Source: Candidatus Alkanophaga volatiphilum (GTDB lineage Archaea > Halobacteriota > Syntropharchaeia > Alkanophagales > B39-G2). From it: a DNA stretch of 38,889 nucleotides. Of the stretch, positions 1-8,112 are shown piece after piece. The stretch covers positions 1 to 38,889 of the forward strand of contig JAPHEE010000016.1 of NCBI GenBank assembly GCA_029259545.1, read 5' to 3'. The notes below the pieces were generated by a model. It worked only from the letters and a program-made list of their open reading frames with translations. It was not told the DNA's origin and made no database searches. The translations under genes were made by a program, and so were the position numbers. The first letter of the stretch is position 1; every line of letters starts with the position of its first letter.

Positions 1-231
1 AAATATAATCGAGATCACACGGATCGCTGCCTTCTTCGGATTGTTCACCCCGAACTTCGCAATCGCGCACGCAAGCTCGCAGAGCCTGCAGCCGGAACAG
101 CGTTCCGGGATGACGGTCAACTTCTTACTGACTCCTCGCCTCGGCTCCGGCTTCGGCTCCGGCTCTGGCTTCGGCTTTGATGCCCCTTCCGCCTTGGCAG
201 CCCCGCCGTGGACGCTTAGACCTTCCTCCAT
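1..231 (-). CDS. 4Fe-4S ferredoxin-type protein, 3' end outside window
   Basis: Not in the ORF track because it runs off the window edge. Read on the minus strand from ATG 231, with a strong Shine-Dalgarno (gaggaggg, about 7 nt upstream), the 77 visible codons give a Pro/Glu/Lys-rich linker of about 35 residues (KPKPEPEPKPEPRRG) and then VIPERCSGCRLCELACAIAKFG, the first cluster motif of a HycB/CooF/DmsB-type polyferredoxin. Such proteins pass electrons between cytoplasmic redox subunits. The 151-aa ferredoxin at 7657 starts the same way but lacks the linker. The remaining Cys motifs and the partner are outside the window. The plus-strand ORF at 41-298 is the shadow of this gene. Confidence 0.85.
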   Translation of the reverse strand, partial: MEEGLSVHGGAAKAEGASKPKPEPEPKPEPRRGVSKKLTVIPERCSGCRLCELACAIAKFGVNNPKKAAIRVISIIF

Positions 232-273
232 CCTTTTGCCCTCCTCGCAATATACTACCGAATTCCTTGAGAA

Positions 274-283
274 CTTAAAAATA
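274..283. promoter_or_regulatory. Shared A/T promoter box between ferredoxin and marC-like gene
   Basis: CTTAAAAATA lies alone in the 91-bp divergent gap, 44 nt from the MarC start and 48 nt from the ferredoxin start. It reads as a TATA-like box on either strand, and each gene has its own Shine-Dalgarno after the predicted start site. One shared bidirectional promoter is inferred. Confidence 0.4.
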
Positions 284-322
284 CCGCGAACATTCTAAGT
301 CTCGAAAGTGGTGGTGTATTAA

Positions 323-907
323 ATGTACGAGACCGTGGAGCTGCTGGTGAAGTCGTTCATCATGCTCTTCGTGATCATGGATCCGCCGGGAAACGTCCCG
401 GTGTTCTTAGCAATCACGAAGGATATGAGCGAAGAGCGACGCAAAAAGGAGTTCAGAGAAGCTATAATAGTGGCGGCGGTACTGCTGTTCGTCTTTGCGT
501 TCTTGGGACGCCTCATTTTGGAGGCGCTCGGCATCAGCATCGAGAGCTTCATGGTCGCCGGCGGCATTCTCCTGCTCTTCACCGCCCTCGACCTGATGCG
601 GGGTGAGAAGCGGTACGTCCGAGGCGGGGACGTCGGCGCCGTTCCTATGGGGACGCCGCTGCTCGCCGGCCCCGGCGCCATAACCACGGTCATGATCATC
701 CAGTCGTGGGGCTTTTCCATCGTGCTCTTCGCAATAGTGAGCGCCATCGTGGCGACGAAGATCATCCTCGACTTCTCCCTCCAGATATATAACATCCTCG
801 GAGAGGAGGGCTCTGAGGTTCTTAGCCGTGTCATGGGCATCATCGTCGCGGCGATCGCCATAGAGTTCATAAGAAAAGGTGTGACCGGCATGGTCACCAT
901 GACGTAG
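323..907 (+). CDS. MarC family integral membrane protein (UPF0056)
   Basis: 194-aa hydrophobic protein with about six membrane segments. The N-terminal stretch FVIMDPPGNVPVFLAIT and the central GTPLLAGPGAITTVMI are the two signature regions of the MarC/UPF0056 family, and the length is normal for it. The family sits in the cytoplasmic membrane. Its substrate is unknown, and the old 'multiple antibiotic resistance' label is not supported by function. The ATG at 323 is preceded by gtggtgg at a suitable distance. The 201-aa minus-strand ORF over the same DNA is a shadow. Confidence 0.9.
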   Translation: MYETVELLVKSFIMLFVIMDPPGNVPVFLAITKDMSEERRKKEFREAIIVAAVLLFVFAFLGRLILEALGISIESFMVAGGILLLFTALDLMRGEKRYVRGGDVGAVPMGTPLLAGPGAITTVMIIQSWGFSIVLFAIVSAIVATKIILDFSLQIYNILGEEGSEVLSRVMGIIVAAIAIEFIRKGVTGMVTMT

Positions 908-935
908 CTCGCAAGATGACGCATCCGACGAAAGC

Positions 936-945
936 CTATTTAAAA
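936..945 (+). promoter_or_regulatory. TATA box for Hsp20
   Basis: ctatttaaaa lies about 26-30 nt upstream of the GTG/ATG cluster at 968-977. That matches the archaeal TATA-to-start distance and suggests a leaderless or nearly leaderless small-heat-shock mRNA. Confidence 0.45.
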
Positions 946-967
946 TTGGAGACTAACTTGGAAACGG

Positions 968-1474
968 GTGATGGGAATGAGGAGGAGGAGACCTTGGGAC
1001 ATCTTCGACGAGTTCTTCGACGACATCGACAGGATGATAGAAAGGATGTTCCGCACGTTCAGGGAGATGGAAATCGAGCCCGGAAAGCCGCTGATCTACG
1101 GCTTCTCCATGGAAATAGGACCCGACGGCGTTCCGAGAATCCAGCACTTCGGGAACGTGCGTCCCGGGAAGCCGGGGCTTGTCGAGGAGGAGGTGCGTGA
1201 GCCTTACGTCTCAATAATGGTGGACGAGGACAAGAACGTCCTCAGGATCACGGCGGACATGCCGGGCATCGAGAAGGAGAAGATCAGTATCAACGCCACG
1301 GAGGACACCGTCGTGATCCGGGGGGAGAACTCGCGGAAGTACTACAAGGAGTGCAAGCTCGACGCCCCGGTCGACCCCGACTCCGCAAAAGCCACGTACA
1401 GGAACGGAGTCCTCGAAATCACGTTCCAGCTGAAGGAGAAGAAGCCCAGAGGCAAGGAAATTAAGGTCGAGTGA
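968..1474 (+). CDS. Small heat shock protein, Hsp20/alpha-crystallin family
   Basis: 168 aa from GTG 968. ATGs at 971 and 977 are equally possible starts and would shorten it by 1-3 residues. The N-terminal ~75 residues are Arg/Phe-rich (RRRRPWDIFDEFFDDIDRM), typical of archaeal Hsp20 N-arms. The alpha-crystallin domain runs from about residue 80 (EPYVSIMVDEDKNVLRITADMPGIEKEKI) to the end, with the conserved YRNGVLEITF near residue 145. It is an ATP-independent holdase that binds unfolding proteins in the cytoplasm. The C-terminus lacks a clear IxI motif. A T-rich stretch just after the stop may act as terminator. Confidence 0.92.
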   Translation: MMGMRRRRPWDIFDEFFDDIDRMIERMFRTFREMEIEPGKPLIYGFSMEIGPDGVPRIQHFGNVRPGKPGLVEEEVREPYVSIMVDEDKNVLRITADMPGIEKEKISINATEDTVVIRGENSRKYYKECKLDAPVDPDSAKATYRNGVLEITFQLKEKKPRGKEIKVE

Positions 1475-1705
1475 CTCTTTCCCATCTTTTTATAGCTTCT
1501 TTCAACGGTTTGACCGATCGTGAGCAGCCGGCACACGTCGTGAAGTTGTGGAGTGCTTCATCCGCTAATGGAAGCATGCTCATTTTGATTCGGTGAAGTG
1601 CAAGTGTTGGACGCTGTATTACACCGCTCCGCCCAAAAGAGTATCTTGCACACCCAATAAGGCTTCTGTGAAGCTAAAAAGAGGAGGCGAGAGTGGAGTG
1701 GTGGC

Positions 1706-2452
1706 ATGAACGAGCGTGAGCTTGCCGATAGGATAGTTGATTGGATAAGGGAGAGGGTCAGGGAGGCTGGCGCCGAGGGCGTAGTCGTCGGGATGAGCGG
1801 GGGTTTGGACTCTTCGGTCACCGCCGTCCTCTGCAAGCGGGCGTTTCCGGATGCGACGCTGGGCTTGATCATGCCGTGCTTCAGCGACCCGAAGGACGTG
1901 GCGCATGCGAGGCTCGTCGCCGAGAAGTTCGACATCGAGACCCGGACGATCGACCTCTCACCGGTCTTCGCAATGCTGTTCAGGACGTTAGAGTCCCGTG
2001 AGTACGGCGGCGAAGCCGACGTTGCGGCGGCGAACCTGAAGCCACGGCTCCGGATGGTCGTCCTCTACTACTTCGCAAACAAGCTGAACCGCATCGTCGT
2101 CGGCACCGGGAACAAGAGCGAGCTTATGATCGGGTACTTCACGAAGTACGGCGACGGCGGCGTGGACATCCTGCCGCTGGGCGGGCTCCTGAAGACAGAG
2201 GTGCGGCGGCTCGCACGGGCGCTCGGAATCCCGCAGGAAATCATCGAGAAGCCGCCGTCCGCAGGTCTCTGGGCGGGGCAGACCGACGAGGGCGAGATCG
2301 GGATGAGCTATGAGACGCTCGACAGAATATTGGCGGCGTTGGAAAGCGGCGACCTCTCAGGATGTGACGAAGACGAGGTGCGACGAGTACAAAAAATGAT
2401 CGAGCGAGCGAGGCACAAAAGGGAAAGCCCGCCGGTGTTTGAGGTCAGGTGA
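1706..2452 (+). CDS. nadE: NH3-dependent NAD+ synthetase
   Basis: 248 aa. The ATP-pyrophosphatase P-loop SGGLDSS sits at residues 31-37, and GTGNKSELMIGYFTKYGDGGVDILPLGGLLK follows in the second half, as in archaeal NadE. It makes NAD+ from deamido-NAD+, ATP and ammonia. There is no glutaminase domain, so ammonia is used directly. The length fits the archaeal family (about 250-270 aa). It is convergent with thrC, whose stop is 33 bp away. No promoter was assigned in the 231-bp upstream gap. Confidence 0.95.
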   Translation: MNERELADRIVDWIRERVREAGAEGVVVGMSGGLDSSVTAVLCKRAFPDATLGLIMPCFSDPKDVAHARLVAEKFDIETRTIDLSPVFAMLFRTLESREYGGEADVAAANLKPRLRMVVLYYFANKLNRIVVGTGNKSELMIGYFTKYGDGGVDILPLGGLLKTEVRRLARALGIPQEIIEKPPSAGLWAGQTDEGEIGMSYETLDRILAALESGDLSGCDEDEVRRVQKMIERARHKRESPPVFEVR

Positions 2453-2485
2453 TAGCATTAAATCGCTGTAATCGGATTAATCGGC

Positions 2486-3739
2486 TTACAGCCCATGAGC
2501 GATTAGCAATTTCCTGACGGCGTCGGCGTCCGCCTCAACCTCGACGGGCGGCTCGCACGCCTTCAGCACCGCTTCGGGGTCCTTCAGCAGGTGTCCGGTC
2601 GTGACGCACACTACGGTTTCATCCTTTTCGACAACGCCCAGCTCCAAAAGCTTCTTCAAGCCGGCAAGCGACGCTGCGCTCGCAGGCTCCACGCCGATGC
2701 CTTCGAGCCGTGCTAGTTCTTTCTGCGCCTCTATGATCTCGGCGTCGGTCACCGCCTCGGCGACGCCGCCCGACTCTCTTATGGCACGCAACGCCTTCGG
2801 CGCATTCACCGGGTTCCCGATCCTTATCGCCGACGCTATCGTCTCGGGCTGCGGCTCCGGCGTTATCTCGGCACGCCCCTCCTTTATTGCGTCAACTATC
2901 GGTCTGGCTCCGTCCGCCTGAATTCCGGTCATCTTCGGCACCTCCCCCAAAATTCCGAGCTCTCGAAGCTCGCAGAAGCCCTTGTAGATTGCGCTGATGT
3001 TCCCGGCGTTGCCCACCGGTAGGACGACCCTGTCGGGCGCACGCCAGCCCAACTGCTCGGCAATCTCGAAAGCTATGGTCTTTTGCCCCTCTAAGCGATA
3101 GGGATTGACGGAGTTGAGCAGGTAGATGCGAAGCTCCTCGCAGAGCTCCCTGACGATGCGGAGGGCGTCGTCGAAATTCCCGTCGATCGCAACGACCCTC
3201 GCACCGTGCATCACGGCTTGTGCGACCTTGCCCAGCGCCACCTTCCCCTTAGGAAGGAGCACGAAGCAAGGAATTCCCGCACGAGCCGCATAGATGGCGA
3301 GCGATGCCGACGTGTTTCCCGTGGAGGCGCACGCCACCCTCGTCATCTTCAACTCCAGCGCCTTCGTTACGCCGACGGTCATGCCCCGGTCCTTGAACGA
3401 GCCTGTGGGGTTGAGCCCCTCATGCTTCACGTAAAGCTCCCTCATCCCAAGCTTTTCCGCAAGCCGCTCGCATTTGTAAAGCGGCGTGTTCCCTTCCCTC
3501 GTGGTCACCGGCGCAAGCGTGCCGCCCTCGCCTTTAAGCTTGAGAATCCCGTCCTCGAAGGGCAGCAACGCCCTGTATTTCCAGACGCCGAGTTCGCCGC
3601 CCCTCGTTATGCTCGCAGCGTCCACGGTCGAGTACTCGTACTTAACGTCGAGAAGCCCGCCGCACTCGCAGGTATAGACGACATCGTCACGCTCGTAGCG
3701 GGCGCCGCACCTCATGCACTCGACGTGATATTCGGGCAT
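2486..3739 (-). CDS. thrC: Threonine synthase
   Basis: 417-aa fold-type II PLP enzyme converting O-phosphohomoserine to threonine. An N-terminal zinc ribbon (C8-x2-C11 ... C24-x-C26) precedes the catalytic domain, an arrangement common in archaeal ThrC. The PLP lysine lies in NPTGSFKDRG, the phosphate-binding loop is PVGNAGNISAIYKGF, and ASTGNTSASLA binds the substrate. The start ATG 3739 is about 24 nt from the centre of an AT box (3759-3768), so the mRNA is probably leaderless. It is divergent from the gene at 3789. Confidence 0.95.
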   Translation of the reverse strand: MPEYHVECMRCGARYERDDVVYTCECGGLLDVKYEYSTVDAASITRGGELGVWKYRALLPFEDGILKLKGEGGTLAPVTTREGNTPLYKCERLAEKLGMRELYVKHEGLNPTGSFKDRGMTVGVTKALELKMTRVACASTGNTSASLAIYAARAGIPCFVLLPKGKVALGKVAQAVMHGARVVAIDGNFDDALRIVRELCEELRIYLLNSVNPYRLEGQKTIAFEIAEQLGWRAPDRVVLPVGNAGNISAIYKGFCELRELGILGEVPKMTGIQADGARPIVDAIKEGRAEITPEPQPETIASAIRIGNPVNAPKALRAIRESGGVAEAVTDAEIIEAQKELARLEGIGVEPASAASLAGLKKLLELGVVEKDETVVCVTTGHLLKDPEAVLKACEPPVEVEADADAVRKLLIAHGL

Positions 3740-3758
3740 CGCTTCAAGTTAGGTCGGG

Positions 3759-3768
3759 CTTTTTAAGG
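3759..3768. promoter_or_regulatory. Symmetrical TATA-like box shared by thrC and the 3789 gene
   Basis: CTTTTTAAGG is the only A/T block in the 49-bp gap. Its centre is about 24-25 nt from the thrC ATG and about 25 nt from the ATG at 3789, so both genes would be leaderless from one box. This is seen in the sequence; the promoter function is inferred. Confidence 0.5.
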
Positions 3769-3788
3769 ACACTTTCCAACCGATACCC

Positions 3789-4334
3789 ATGGCAGGAAAG
3801 ATAAACCTTTCAGAACTGCCGAGGGAAACCCTGATCTCACTCATTGAGATGTATTCGGGGCTGTCCCTGACGCTGGACGGCTTGTGGTTCACCGCCGTAG
3901 AAGATGAGTTCGGCTTGGAGGAGGCGGTGAAGACCGACGAAATAGTATGGGGAAGATACGGCGAGATAGAAGCACGACGCATAATAAAAACCCTTAACAT
4001 AAGCGAGAGCGGGCTGGACGCCTTAGCCAATGCTCTTAACTTCATGGTGTGGGTCCATGCGAGGGGCATGGACTGCGAGATCGAGCTTGAGCGCGAGGAC
4101 GCCGCCATCGTCTTCACGGTGACGGACTGCCGCCCGCAGAAGGCGAGGATCAGGAGCGGCAGGGGCGAATTCCCGTGCAAGCCGGTGGGCATCGCATACT
4201 TTTCGAAGTTTGCAAAGGCGATAGACCCGGAGATAGAAGTGGAGTGCGTCGTGTGCCCGCCGGACCCGCACCCTGAAAACGTCTGGTGCCGATGGAAGTT
4301 CAGAAAGAGAGAATCCAAACGATCGGAGACGTGA
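3789..4334 (+). CDS. DUF6125-like cytosolic protein
   Basis: 181 aa, no membrane segments or signal. GLWFTAVEDEFGLEEAVKTDEIVWGRYGEIEARRI resembles the conserved N-terminal part of the DUF6125-type archaeal proteins, and the end carries CVVCPPDPHPENVWCRWKF, a Cys-rich motif (also C133 in TDCRPQ) that could bind metal or a cofactor. Function is unknown. The family assignment is from memory of the motif and was not searched. Transcription probably starts at or next to the ATG from the shared box at 3759-3768. Confidence 0.75.
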   Translation: MAGKINLSELPRETLISLIEMYSGLSLTLDGLWFTAVEDEFGLEEAVKTDEIVWGRYGEIEARRIIKTLNISESGLDALANALNFMVWVHARGMDCEIELEREDAAIVFTVTDCRPQKARIRSGRGEFPCKPVGIAYFSKFAKAIDPEIEVECVVCPPDPHPENVWCRWKFRKRESKRSET

Positions 4335-4458
4335 CCTCCTCACCCTCCGACCTTCGGGAGGCACAGCTCACGCAGGCTTACCCGGCGGCGCTCAGCCTCA
4401 GCGGCGGGGCGTGCCGAGGCTCCACCTCGAACAGACCCGCCTGCTCGAATAGCAGCAA

Positions 4459-4782
4459 CTAAAACCCGTATTTTGCCTTTGAGGGCTTCTCGGGGAGCGT
4501 CACGCAAATCGTGAACCTGTAAACCCGCCTCCCACGCTCAAACCTCAAAAACTTCGTACTTTCCTTCTTCCTACCGCCAAGCACCTTCAGAATCTTCGAG
4601 GCGATGTGTCTCGCATCGTTGACGCTCGTCACGTAAAGGTCGATGCTGTTCTCGCTCTCGTGAAGCGTGACGCATTCGCTTCTCCCTTTATACCGCTCTA
4701 TTATGTTCTTTAGCGACCTTAATTCGTTTTCTGCGAGCGCCCTGCGTGCTTGCGTCCTTATCTGGAGGATCGCATCGTGCAT
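4459..4782 (-). CDS. NMD3-like domain protein without the zinc-finger part
   Basis: 107 aa. LQIRTQARRALAENELRSLKNIIERY, then SIDLYVTSVNDARHIASKILKVLGGRKKESTKFLRFERGRRVYRFTICVTLP, follow the C-terminal pattern of archaeal NMD3 (YxTSxxxAxxIAxxL..GGxxKESxKL....GxRVYR). NMD3 acts in 60S export in eukaryotes; its archaeal role is probably ribosome-related. Archaeal NMD3 normally carries CxxC zinc fingers before this domain. Here a TGA stop directly precedes the ATG, and no Cys pairs are visible upstream on any frame, so the protein is either a naturally short version or a truncated relic beside repeat DNA. Confidence 0.62.
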   Translation of the reverse strand: MHDAILQIRTQARRALAENELRSLKNIIERYKGRSECVTLHESENSIDLYVTSVNDARHIASKILKVLGGRKKESTKFLRFERGRRVYRFTICVTLPEKPSKAKYGF

Positions 4783-4845
4783 TCAATCCAATTTTATTCA
4801 GGGTACATCCGATATCCTGCGGAAGAGTTGCGATGACCCGCCCGA

Positions 4846-4940
4846 AGGGGAGCGGCTCATTTGGGAGCGGGCTCATTTGAATCACACTCCCCAACCCCCG
4901 CCGGTGGGAAGTCTTGCGATGGCGGGAGTCACTACCTTTT
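4846..4940. repeat. GC-rich hairpin repeat, IS605-relic type
   Basis: Contains the near-direct repeat gagcggctcattt / gagcgggctcattt followed by CCCCCGCCGGTGGG and an inverted gcgatggcgggag. A similar order (GGGAGCGGCTC, then CCCCCGGTGG, then a GGGAG hairpin) recurs at 17984-18059. No ORF explains it. Origin from IS200/IS605-type ends is inferred. Confidence 0.35.
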
Positions 4941-4970
4941 AGAGGCGGCGTCGCATGCTTACTGGTTTGG

Positions 4971-5771
4971 TCAGGGCATCTGGCTCGTCAGATGCCCGAC
5001 GAGCACCCACGCCACGAGCGTGCAAGCCCTTGCGATTTCGTTCGTAGCGCCCATGACGTCGCCGCTGACGCCGCCGAAGTTCTTCGCCGCCGCTCTTGCG
5101 ACGAGAGCTGCTACGGGAGCGCCAAGTAGCGTTAGGAAGGCTTTACCGCCGCATAACCGGAGTAAAAAAGCAGCAATTGCCACAGAAACGACGACTGCGA
5201 TTGCGTACTTCTGCGGCGTGAGTCTCGACGTGAAAAGGGCGCCCAGTCCCGCTGCCGCCGCCGGCGTCCTAACGAGTCTGCCCGCAAAGATGCAGGTGGT
5301 CATGCCGAGCTTCGCCGACGTCTCCGCAACAACCAAGGCTGCGAAGATGCTGAGAAACGCCGCCGTGTAGTTCGTGACGCCGTGAGCCGCCGCCCCTGCG
5401 CATACGTCCAAAAATGCGACGAACTCCGCAAGCAGCACGACAAAAACGGCGAAGACGCCGGCGGCGCCCACGGCTCCGTCCTTCATCGCCTTTACTTTCT
5501 GCTCGACGCCGCCGCTTGCGAAAAGCCCGTCGGAGAAGTCCGCAAGCCCGTCAAGATGCATCAAGCCCGTTGTTGCGTATAAAGCAAGCAGAGTCAGGAG
5601 CGCCGCAACCTCTGGACTCAAGAAGGACGCCAGAAAGCTGACTGCGGCGACGAACACGCTTATCAGAACCGCAAGCACGGGGTATAAAAAGCTCTGCTCC
5701 GCCGCCCTTTCGAGGTCGCCGCCCCTCACCCCCACCGGCAACCTCGTGGAAAACGCTATTAAATCTCGCAT
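4971..5771 (-). CDS. cobS: Adenosylcobinamide-GDP ribazoletransferase (cobalamin-5'-phosphate synthase)
   Basis: 266-aa, highly Ala/Val-rich polytopic membrane protein. The family motifs are present: HLDGLADFSDGLFASG near residue 73 and FGGVSGDVMGATNE near residue 235, both metal and substrate-binding Asp-rich segments. It joins adenosylcobinamide-GDP to alpha-ribazole(-5'-phosphate), the last assembly step of the cobamide nucleotide loop. It lies 2 bp after cbiS on the same strand, so the pair is one transcription unit handling adjacent steps (CbiS salvages the cobinamide and dephosphorylates the ribazole). Confidence 0.93.
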   Translation of the reverse strand: MRDLIAFSTRLPVGVRGGDLERAAEQSFLYPVLAVLISVFVAAVSFLASFLSPEVAALLTLLALYATTGLMHLDGLADFSDGLFASGGVEQKVKAMKDGAVGAAGVFAVFVVLLAEFVAFLDVCAGAAAHGVTNYTAAFLSIFAALVVAETSAKLGMTTCIFAGRLVRTPAAAAGLGALFTSRLTPQKYAIAVVVSVAIAAFLLRLCGGKAFLTLLGAPVAALVARAAAKNFGGVSGDVMGATNEIARACTLVAWVLVGHLTSQMP

Positions 5772-5773
5772 CG

Positions 5774-6841
5774 CTACGTCCCATCCGACTCGAAGCCGCC
5801 TCTCAGCTCCAAAAGCTCGAAAAGCTTCGTCATGCAGCCCGCTATGAAGCCCCCGACCGCATCGTCGAGGAACGGCGGCAGCTCCTTCAGAATGCCGGGC
5901 TTCCTCGTGTCGTAATACACGAAGTTGAACAACGCCTTCTTCCCGCCTATGTATTCGGCAATATCAATCCCTATGAGCTCGTCAGCGAGTAGATCGACAG
6001 GGTCGCCCCTCAAGCCCCGCCGCTTCCGAGCCTCCTCCTCTAGGAAGAACGCCGACGACATGAGCAGAGCCACGTTTATATCCTCGCACTCCCTTTTCAT
6101 CAACCTCTCCAGCTCCTCCCTCACAAGCTCCCTCGGCAGCTCGCCAACGTAAAGCTCTAACGCCGCATCCAAAATCGCATCAAACGAAATCCCCCGCTCT
6201 TCAAGCCTTTTCAGAATTGAACGCTCCTTAGGAGCATTTCTTTCTTTAACAAAAGCCTTTTCGACCGCCTCCCGCACGCACTCGTAAATCTCACTGCCTA
6301 TCTCGGTGAGGACGCCTGCGTATTTGTGCGGTGTGCTCTTATCCACGTCGCCGCCGGGGCATGCGATGACGACGGCGTCCGTCGGCGTGCCCGTGATCAC
6401 GCTTCCATCCCTGCTCAGCTCGGAATAACGGACGTCGAGGTCTCTCAACGCCGCAGCCTTCGCCTCCGTCGCCACGATTATCGCATTCGCCATCGCCGCC
6501 GCCGTCATTCTCTCTGCGACAACGACGATGACGTTGATCGTGCAGCCCGCAGTTGCCACAACTAAAACCTTGTCCCGAGCCACGACCTCAGCGTTCTCCA
6601 TCGAGGCGGCGGTGAGCAGCCCGACCACGTCCGCAGGCTCGTAACCCTCCTCTTTGAGGAAGCGCAGGTAGAAAGTTTCAGCGTCCTCGTCGAAGTCGTG
6701 CGGCACGTGCACGTTGAGAATCCGCCTTGCACGCCGCAAACCGCCGTTGAACGGCGCCGAACTCAGAACTTCGAAGCCTGACCGTAGCGTGCTCCGCACC
6801 TCAATGTAGCGTCCCTTGTTCACCACCTCCACGCCCCGCAT
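5774..6841 (-). CDS. cbiS: Bifunctional adenosylcobinamide amidohydrolase / alpha-ribazole phosphatase
   Basis: 355-aa two-domain protein. Residues 1 to about 200 are CbiZ-like (RSTLRSGFEVLSSAPFNGG, VVATAGCTINVIVVV, TPTDAVVIACPGG). CbiZ removes the aminopropanol side chain so that cobyric acid can re-enter synthesis. Residues ~210-350 are PgpA/CobZ-like (LEERGISFDAILDAALELY, DELIGIDIAEYIGGKKALFNFVYYDTRKPGI, FLDDAVGGFIAGC), which in cobamide synthesis dephosphorylates alpha-ribazole-5'-phosphate. The same fusion is the known CbiS of Methanopyrus. The PgpA-like half could in principle act on phosphatidylglycerophosphate, but its position next to cobS favours the cobamide role. Confidence 0.88.
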   Translation of the reverse strand: MRGVEVVNKGRYIEVRSTLRSGFEVLSSAPFNGGLRRARRILNVHVPHDFDEDAETFYLRFLKEEGYEPADVVGLLTAASMENAEVVARDKVLVVATAGCTINVIVVVAERMTAAAMANAIIVATEAKAAALRDLDVRYSELSRDGSVITGTPTDAVVIACPGGDVDKSTPHKYAGVLTEIGSEIYECVREAVEKAFVKERNAPKERSILKRLEERGISFDAILDAALELYVGELPRELVREELERLMKRECEDINVALLMSSAFFLEEEARKRRGLRGDPVDLLADELIGIDIAEYIGGKKALFNFVYYDTRKPGILKELPPFLDDAVGGFIAGCMTKLFELLELRGGFESDGT

Positions 6842-7656
6842 ACCGGAAGTTACGCCGCCGTCGTAAAAACGTTTTGTGCAGCATCCCCGCGTCTAGCTCA
6901 GCAATGCAGCTGAACGGCACTCCTTATCTTCCCGTTGCTTGCAAGACATGCGTAAGCGTGGGTAGCAGGGGAAGGAGAGTTGTTTAGGTTGACTATATCT
7001 AAGGACGGAACGTTTCCGATGGGAGGAGCTGAACAACGTAGCAGTCCGGTGGGAAAACTTGCAAAGCCCGACCGGAAGAAACTCACCGAAGGCGTAGAAT
7101 GGAAACCCAAGGTCAACCCCTGCTGGAGGCGGGCGGCTTACCGGCGGGCGTTCGCCTCGCTATGACCGTCGCTACGACCGCGTTCGCCGCTCCTCGCCCC
7201 AGCTCGTGCGTCGGCGAGCAGCACGCCGCATCGCCCCGCTCGGAACGCCACCGCCCACGAACCGAGCCGAGCTGAGACTGAGGCGTCGCCGTGCCCCACG
7301 TCGCAAGTCCTACAACTCCTTAGGCTCGCCGGAAAATCTTGCGGCAACATACGCTGCGCACTCCTTGCTACGATTCCCCCTCCAATCACCCTCACCCCCG
7401 AAAAGAAGTCGTGCGACGCTGCGATGAATCCCACGCCGTGTTGACAAATGCCGTCGTTTTGCCCACGCAGCGGCGTCGCTCCCGCTCAGGGAAGGCTCGG
7501 GATGCGCATCGGATCCTCACAGTAGGAAATGAGCTGCCGACTTTATATCGGAAAGCGTGAGTTAAACTTATATGTCACCAACTTCAAACGGCAAACAGTA
7601 TCCGACAATGGAGGCGCGCTGCGTCGCCTCGTGCCAACCCGGAATGAGGCGAGAAG
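6842..7656. other. Gene-poor 815-bp gap upstream of the glutamate synthase operon
   Basis: Short ORFs exist on both strands (61-98 aa) but are Arg/Ser/Pro-rich and overlap one another with no recognisable motif or Shine-Dalgarno. The stretch 6980-7165 (GGAEQRSSPVGKLAKP...TEGVEWKPKV) has a faint resemblance to C-terminal tails of TnpB-like proteins but cannot be supported further. The last 120 bp hold the operon promoter. Confidence 0.5.
7541..7574 (+). promoter_or_regulatory. Two TATA-like boxes upstream of the glutamate synthase operon
   Basis: ctttatatcg (7541-7550) and acttatatg (7566-7574) lie 83-116 nt before the first gene, giving a predicted 5' leader of about 60-90 nt. This is longer than for other genes here. 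No riboswitch-like fold was recognised in it. Confidence 0.4.
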
Positions 7657-8112
7657 ATGCGGAGAATAGTTGTAAAGCCTGAGGTCTGCATGAACTGCCA
7701 CCTCTGCGAGGTCTGGTGCGTGGTGGCGCACTCGAAATCCAAGGATATCATTAAAGCCTTCCTTTATGAGGAACGGAAGCCCCTGCCGAGGCTTATCGTC
7801 GAAGAAAGCCGCCCTGAAAGCTTTGCATTGCAGTGCAAGCATTGCGACGAGCCGGACTGCATATTCGCCTGCATCAGCGGCGCCCTTTACAAGGATGAGG
7901 AGGGTAGGGTGCTTCATGACGAGAGCAAGTGCGTTGCCTGCTACAGTTGCATCATGGCTTGCCCCTACGGCGCCATCAAGATCAACCCCCTCACCGGTAA
8001 GATCCTCAAATGCGACCTGTGCGTGGATCTAGGTTTCCCACCATGTGTAGAAAAATGCCCGAACAACGCTTTGGAATACGTAGAGGTTGAGATTGGGGCT
8101 GAGGAATCATGA
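7657..8112 (+). CDS. Four-cluster 4Fe-4S ferredoxin, glutamate synthase operon
   Basis: 151 aa of HycB/CooF/DmsB type. Four Cys groups: CMNCHLCEVWC (residues 11-21), CKHCDEPDCIFAC, CVACYSCIMACP and CDLCVDLGFPPCVEKCP, enough for four [4Fe-4S] clusters. It probably carries electrons between the FAD protein encoded next and the GltB2 synthase subunit. Start at ATG 7657 with gaggcgag upstream. The stop overlaps the next start by 4 bp (8109-8112), indicating translational coupling. A ferredoxin in this position is also known in the split glutamate synthase cluster of Thermotoga. Confidence 0.9.
   Translation: MRRIVVKPEVCMNCHLCEVWCVVAHSKSKDIIKAFLYEERKPLPRLIVEESRPESFALQCKHCDEPDCIFACISGALYKDEEGRVLHDESKCVACYSCIMACPYGAIKINPLTGKILKCDLCVDLGFPPCVEKCPNNALEYVEVEIGAEES

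Noticed and set aside
41-298. 85-aa plus-strand ORF
   Set aside because: The opposite strand encodes a ferredoxin with a proper Shine-Dalgarno and CxxCxxC motif; the plus ORF is Ser/Gly/Phe shadow.
319-924. 201-aa minus-strand ORF
   Set aside because: Antisense shadow of the MarC-family gene, with Met/Thr/Ser-rich composition and no motifs.
6980-7165. 61-aa ORF with GGAEQRSSPVGKLAKP
   Set aside because: Vague similarity to transposase tails only; no neighbouring TnpB motifs, so not called.
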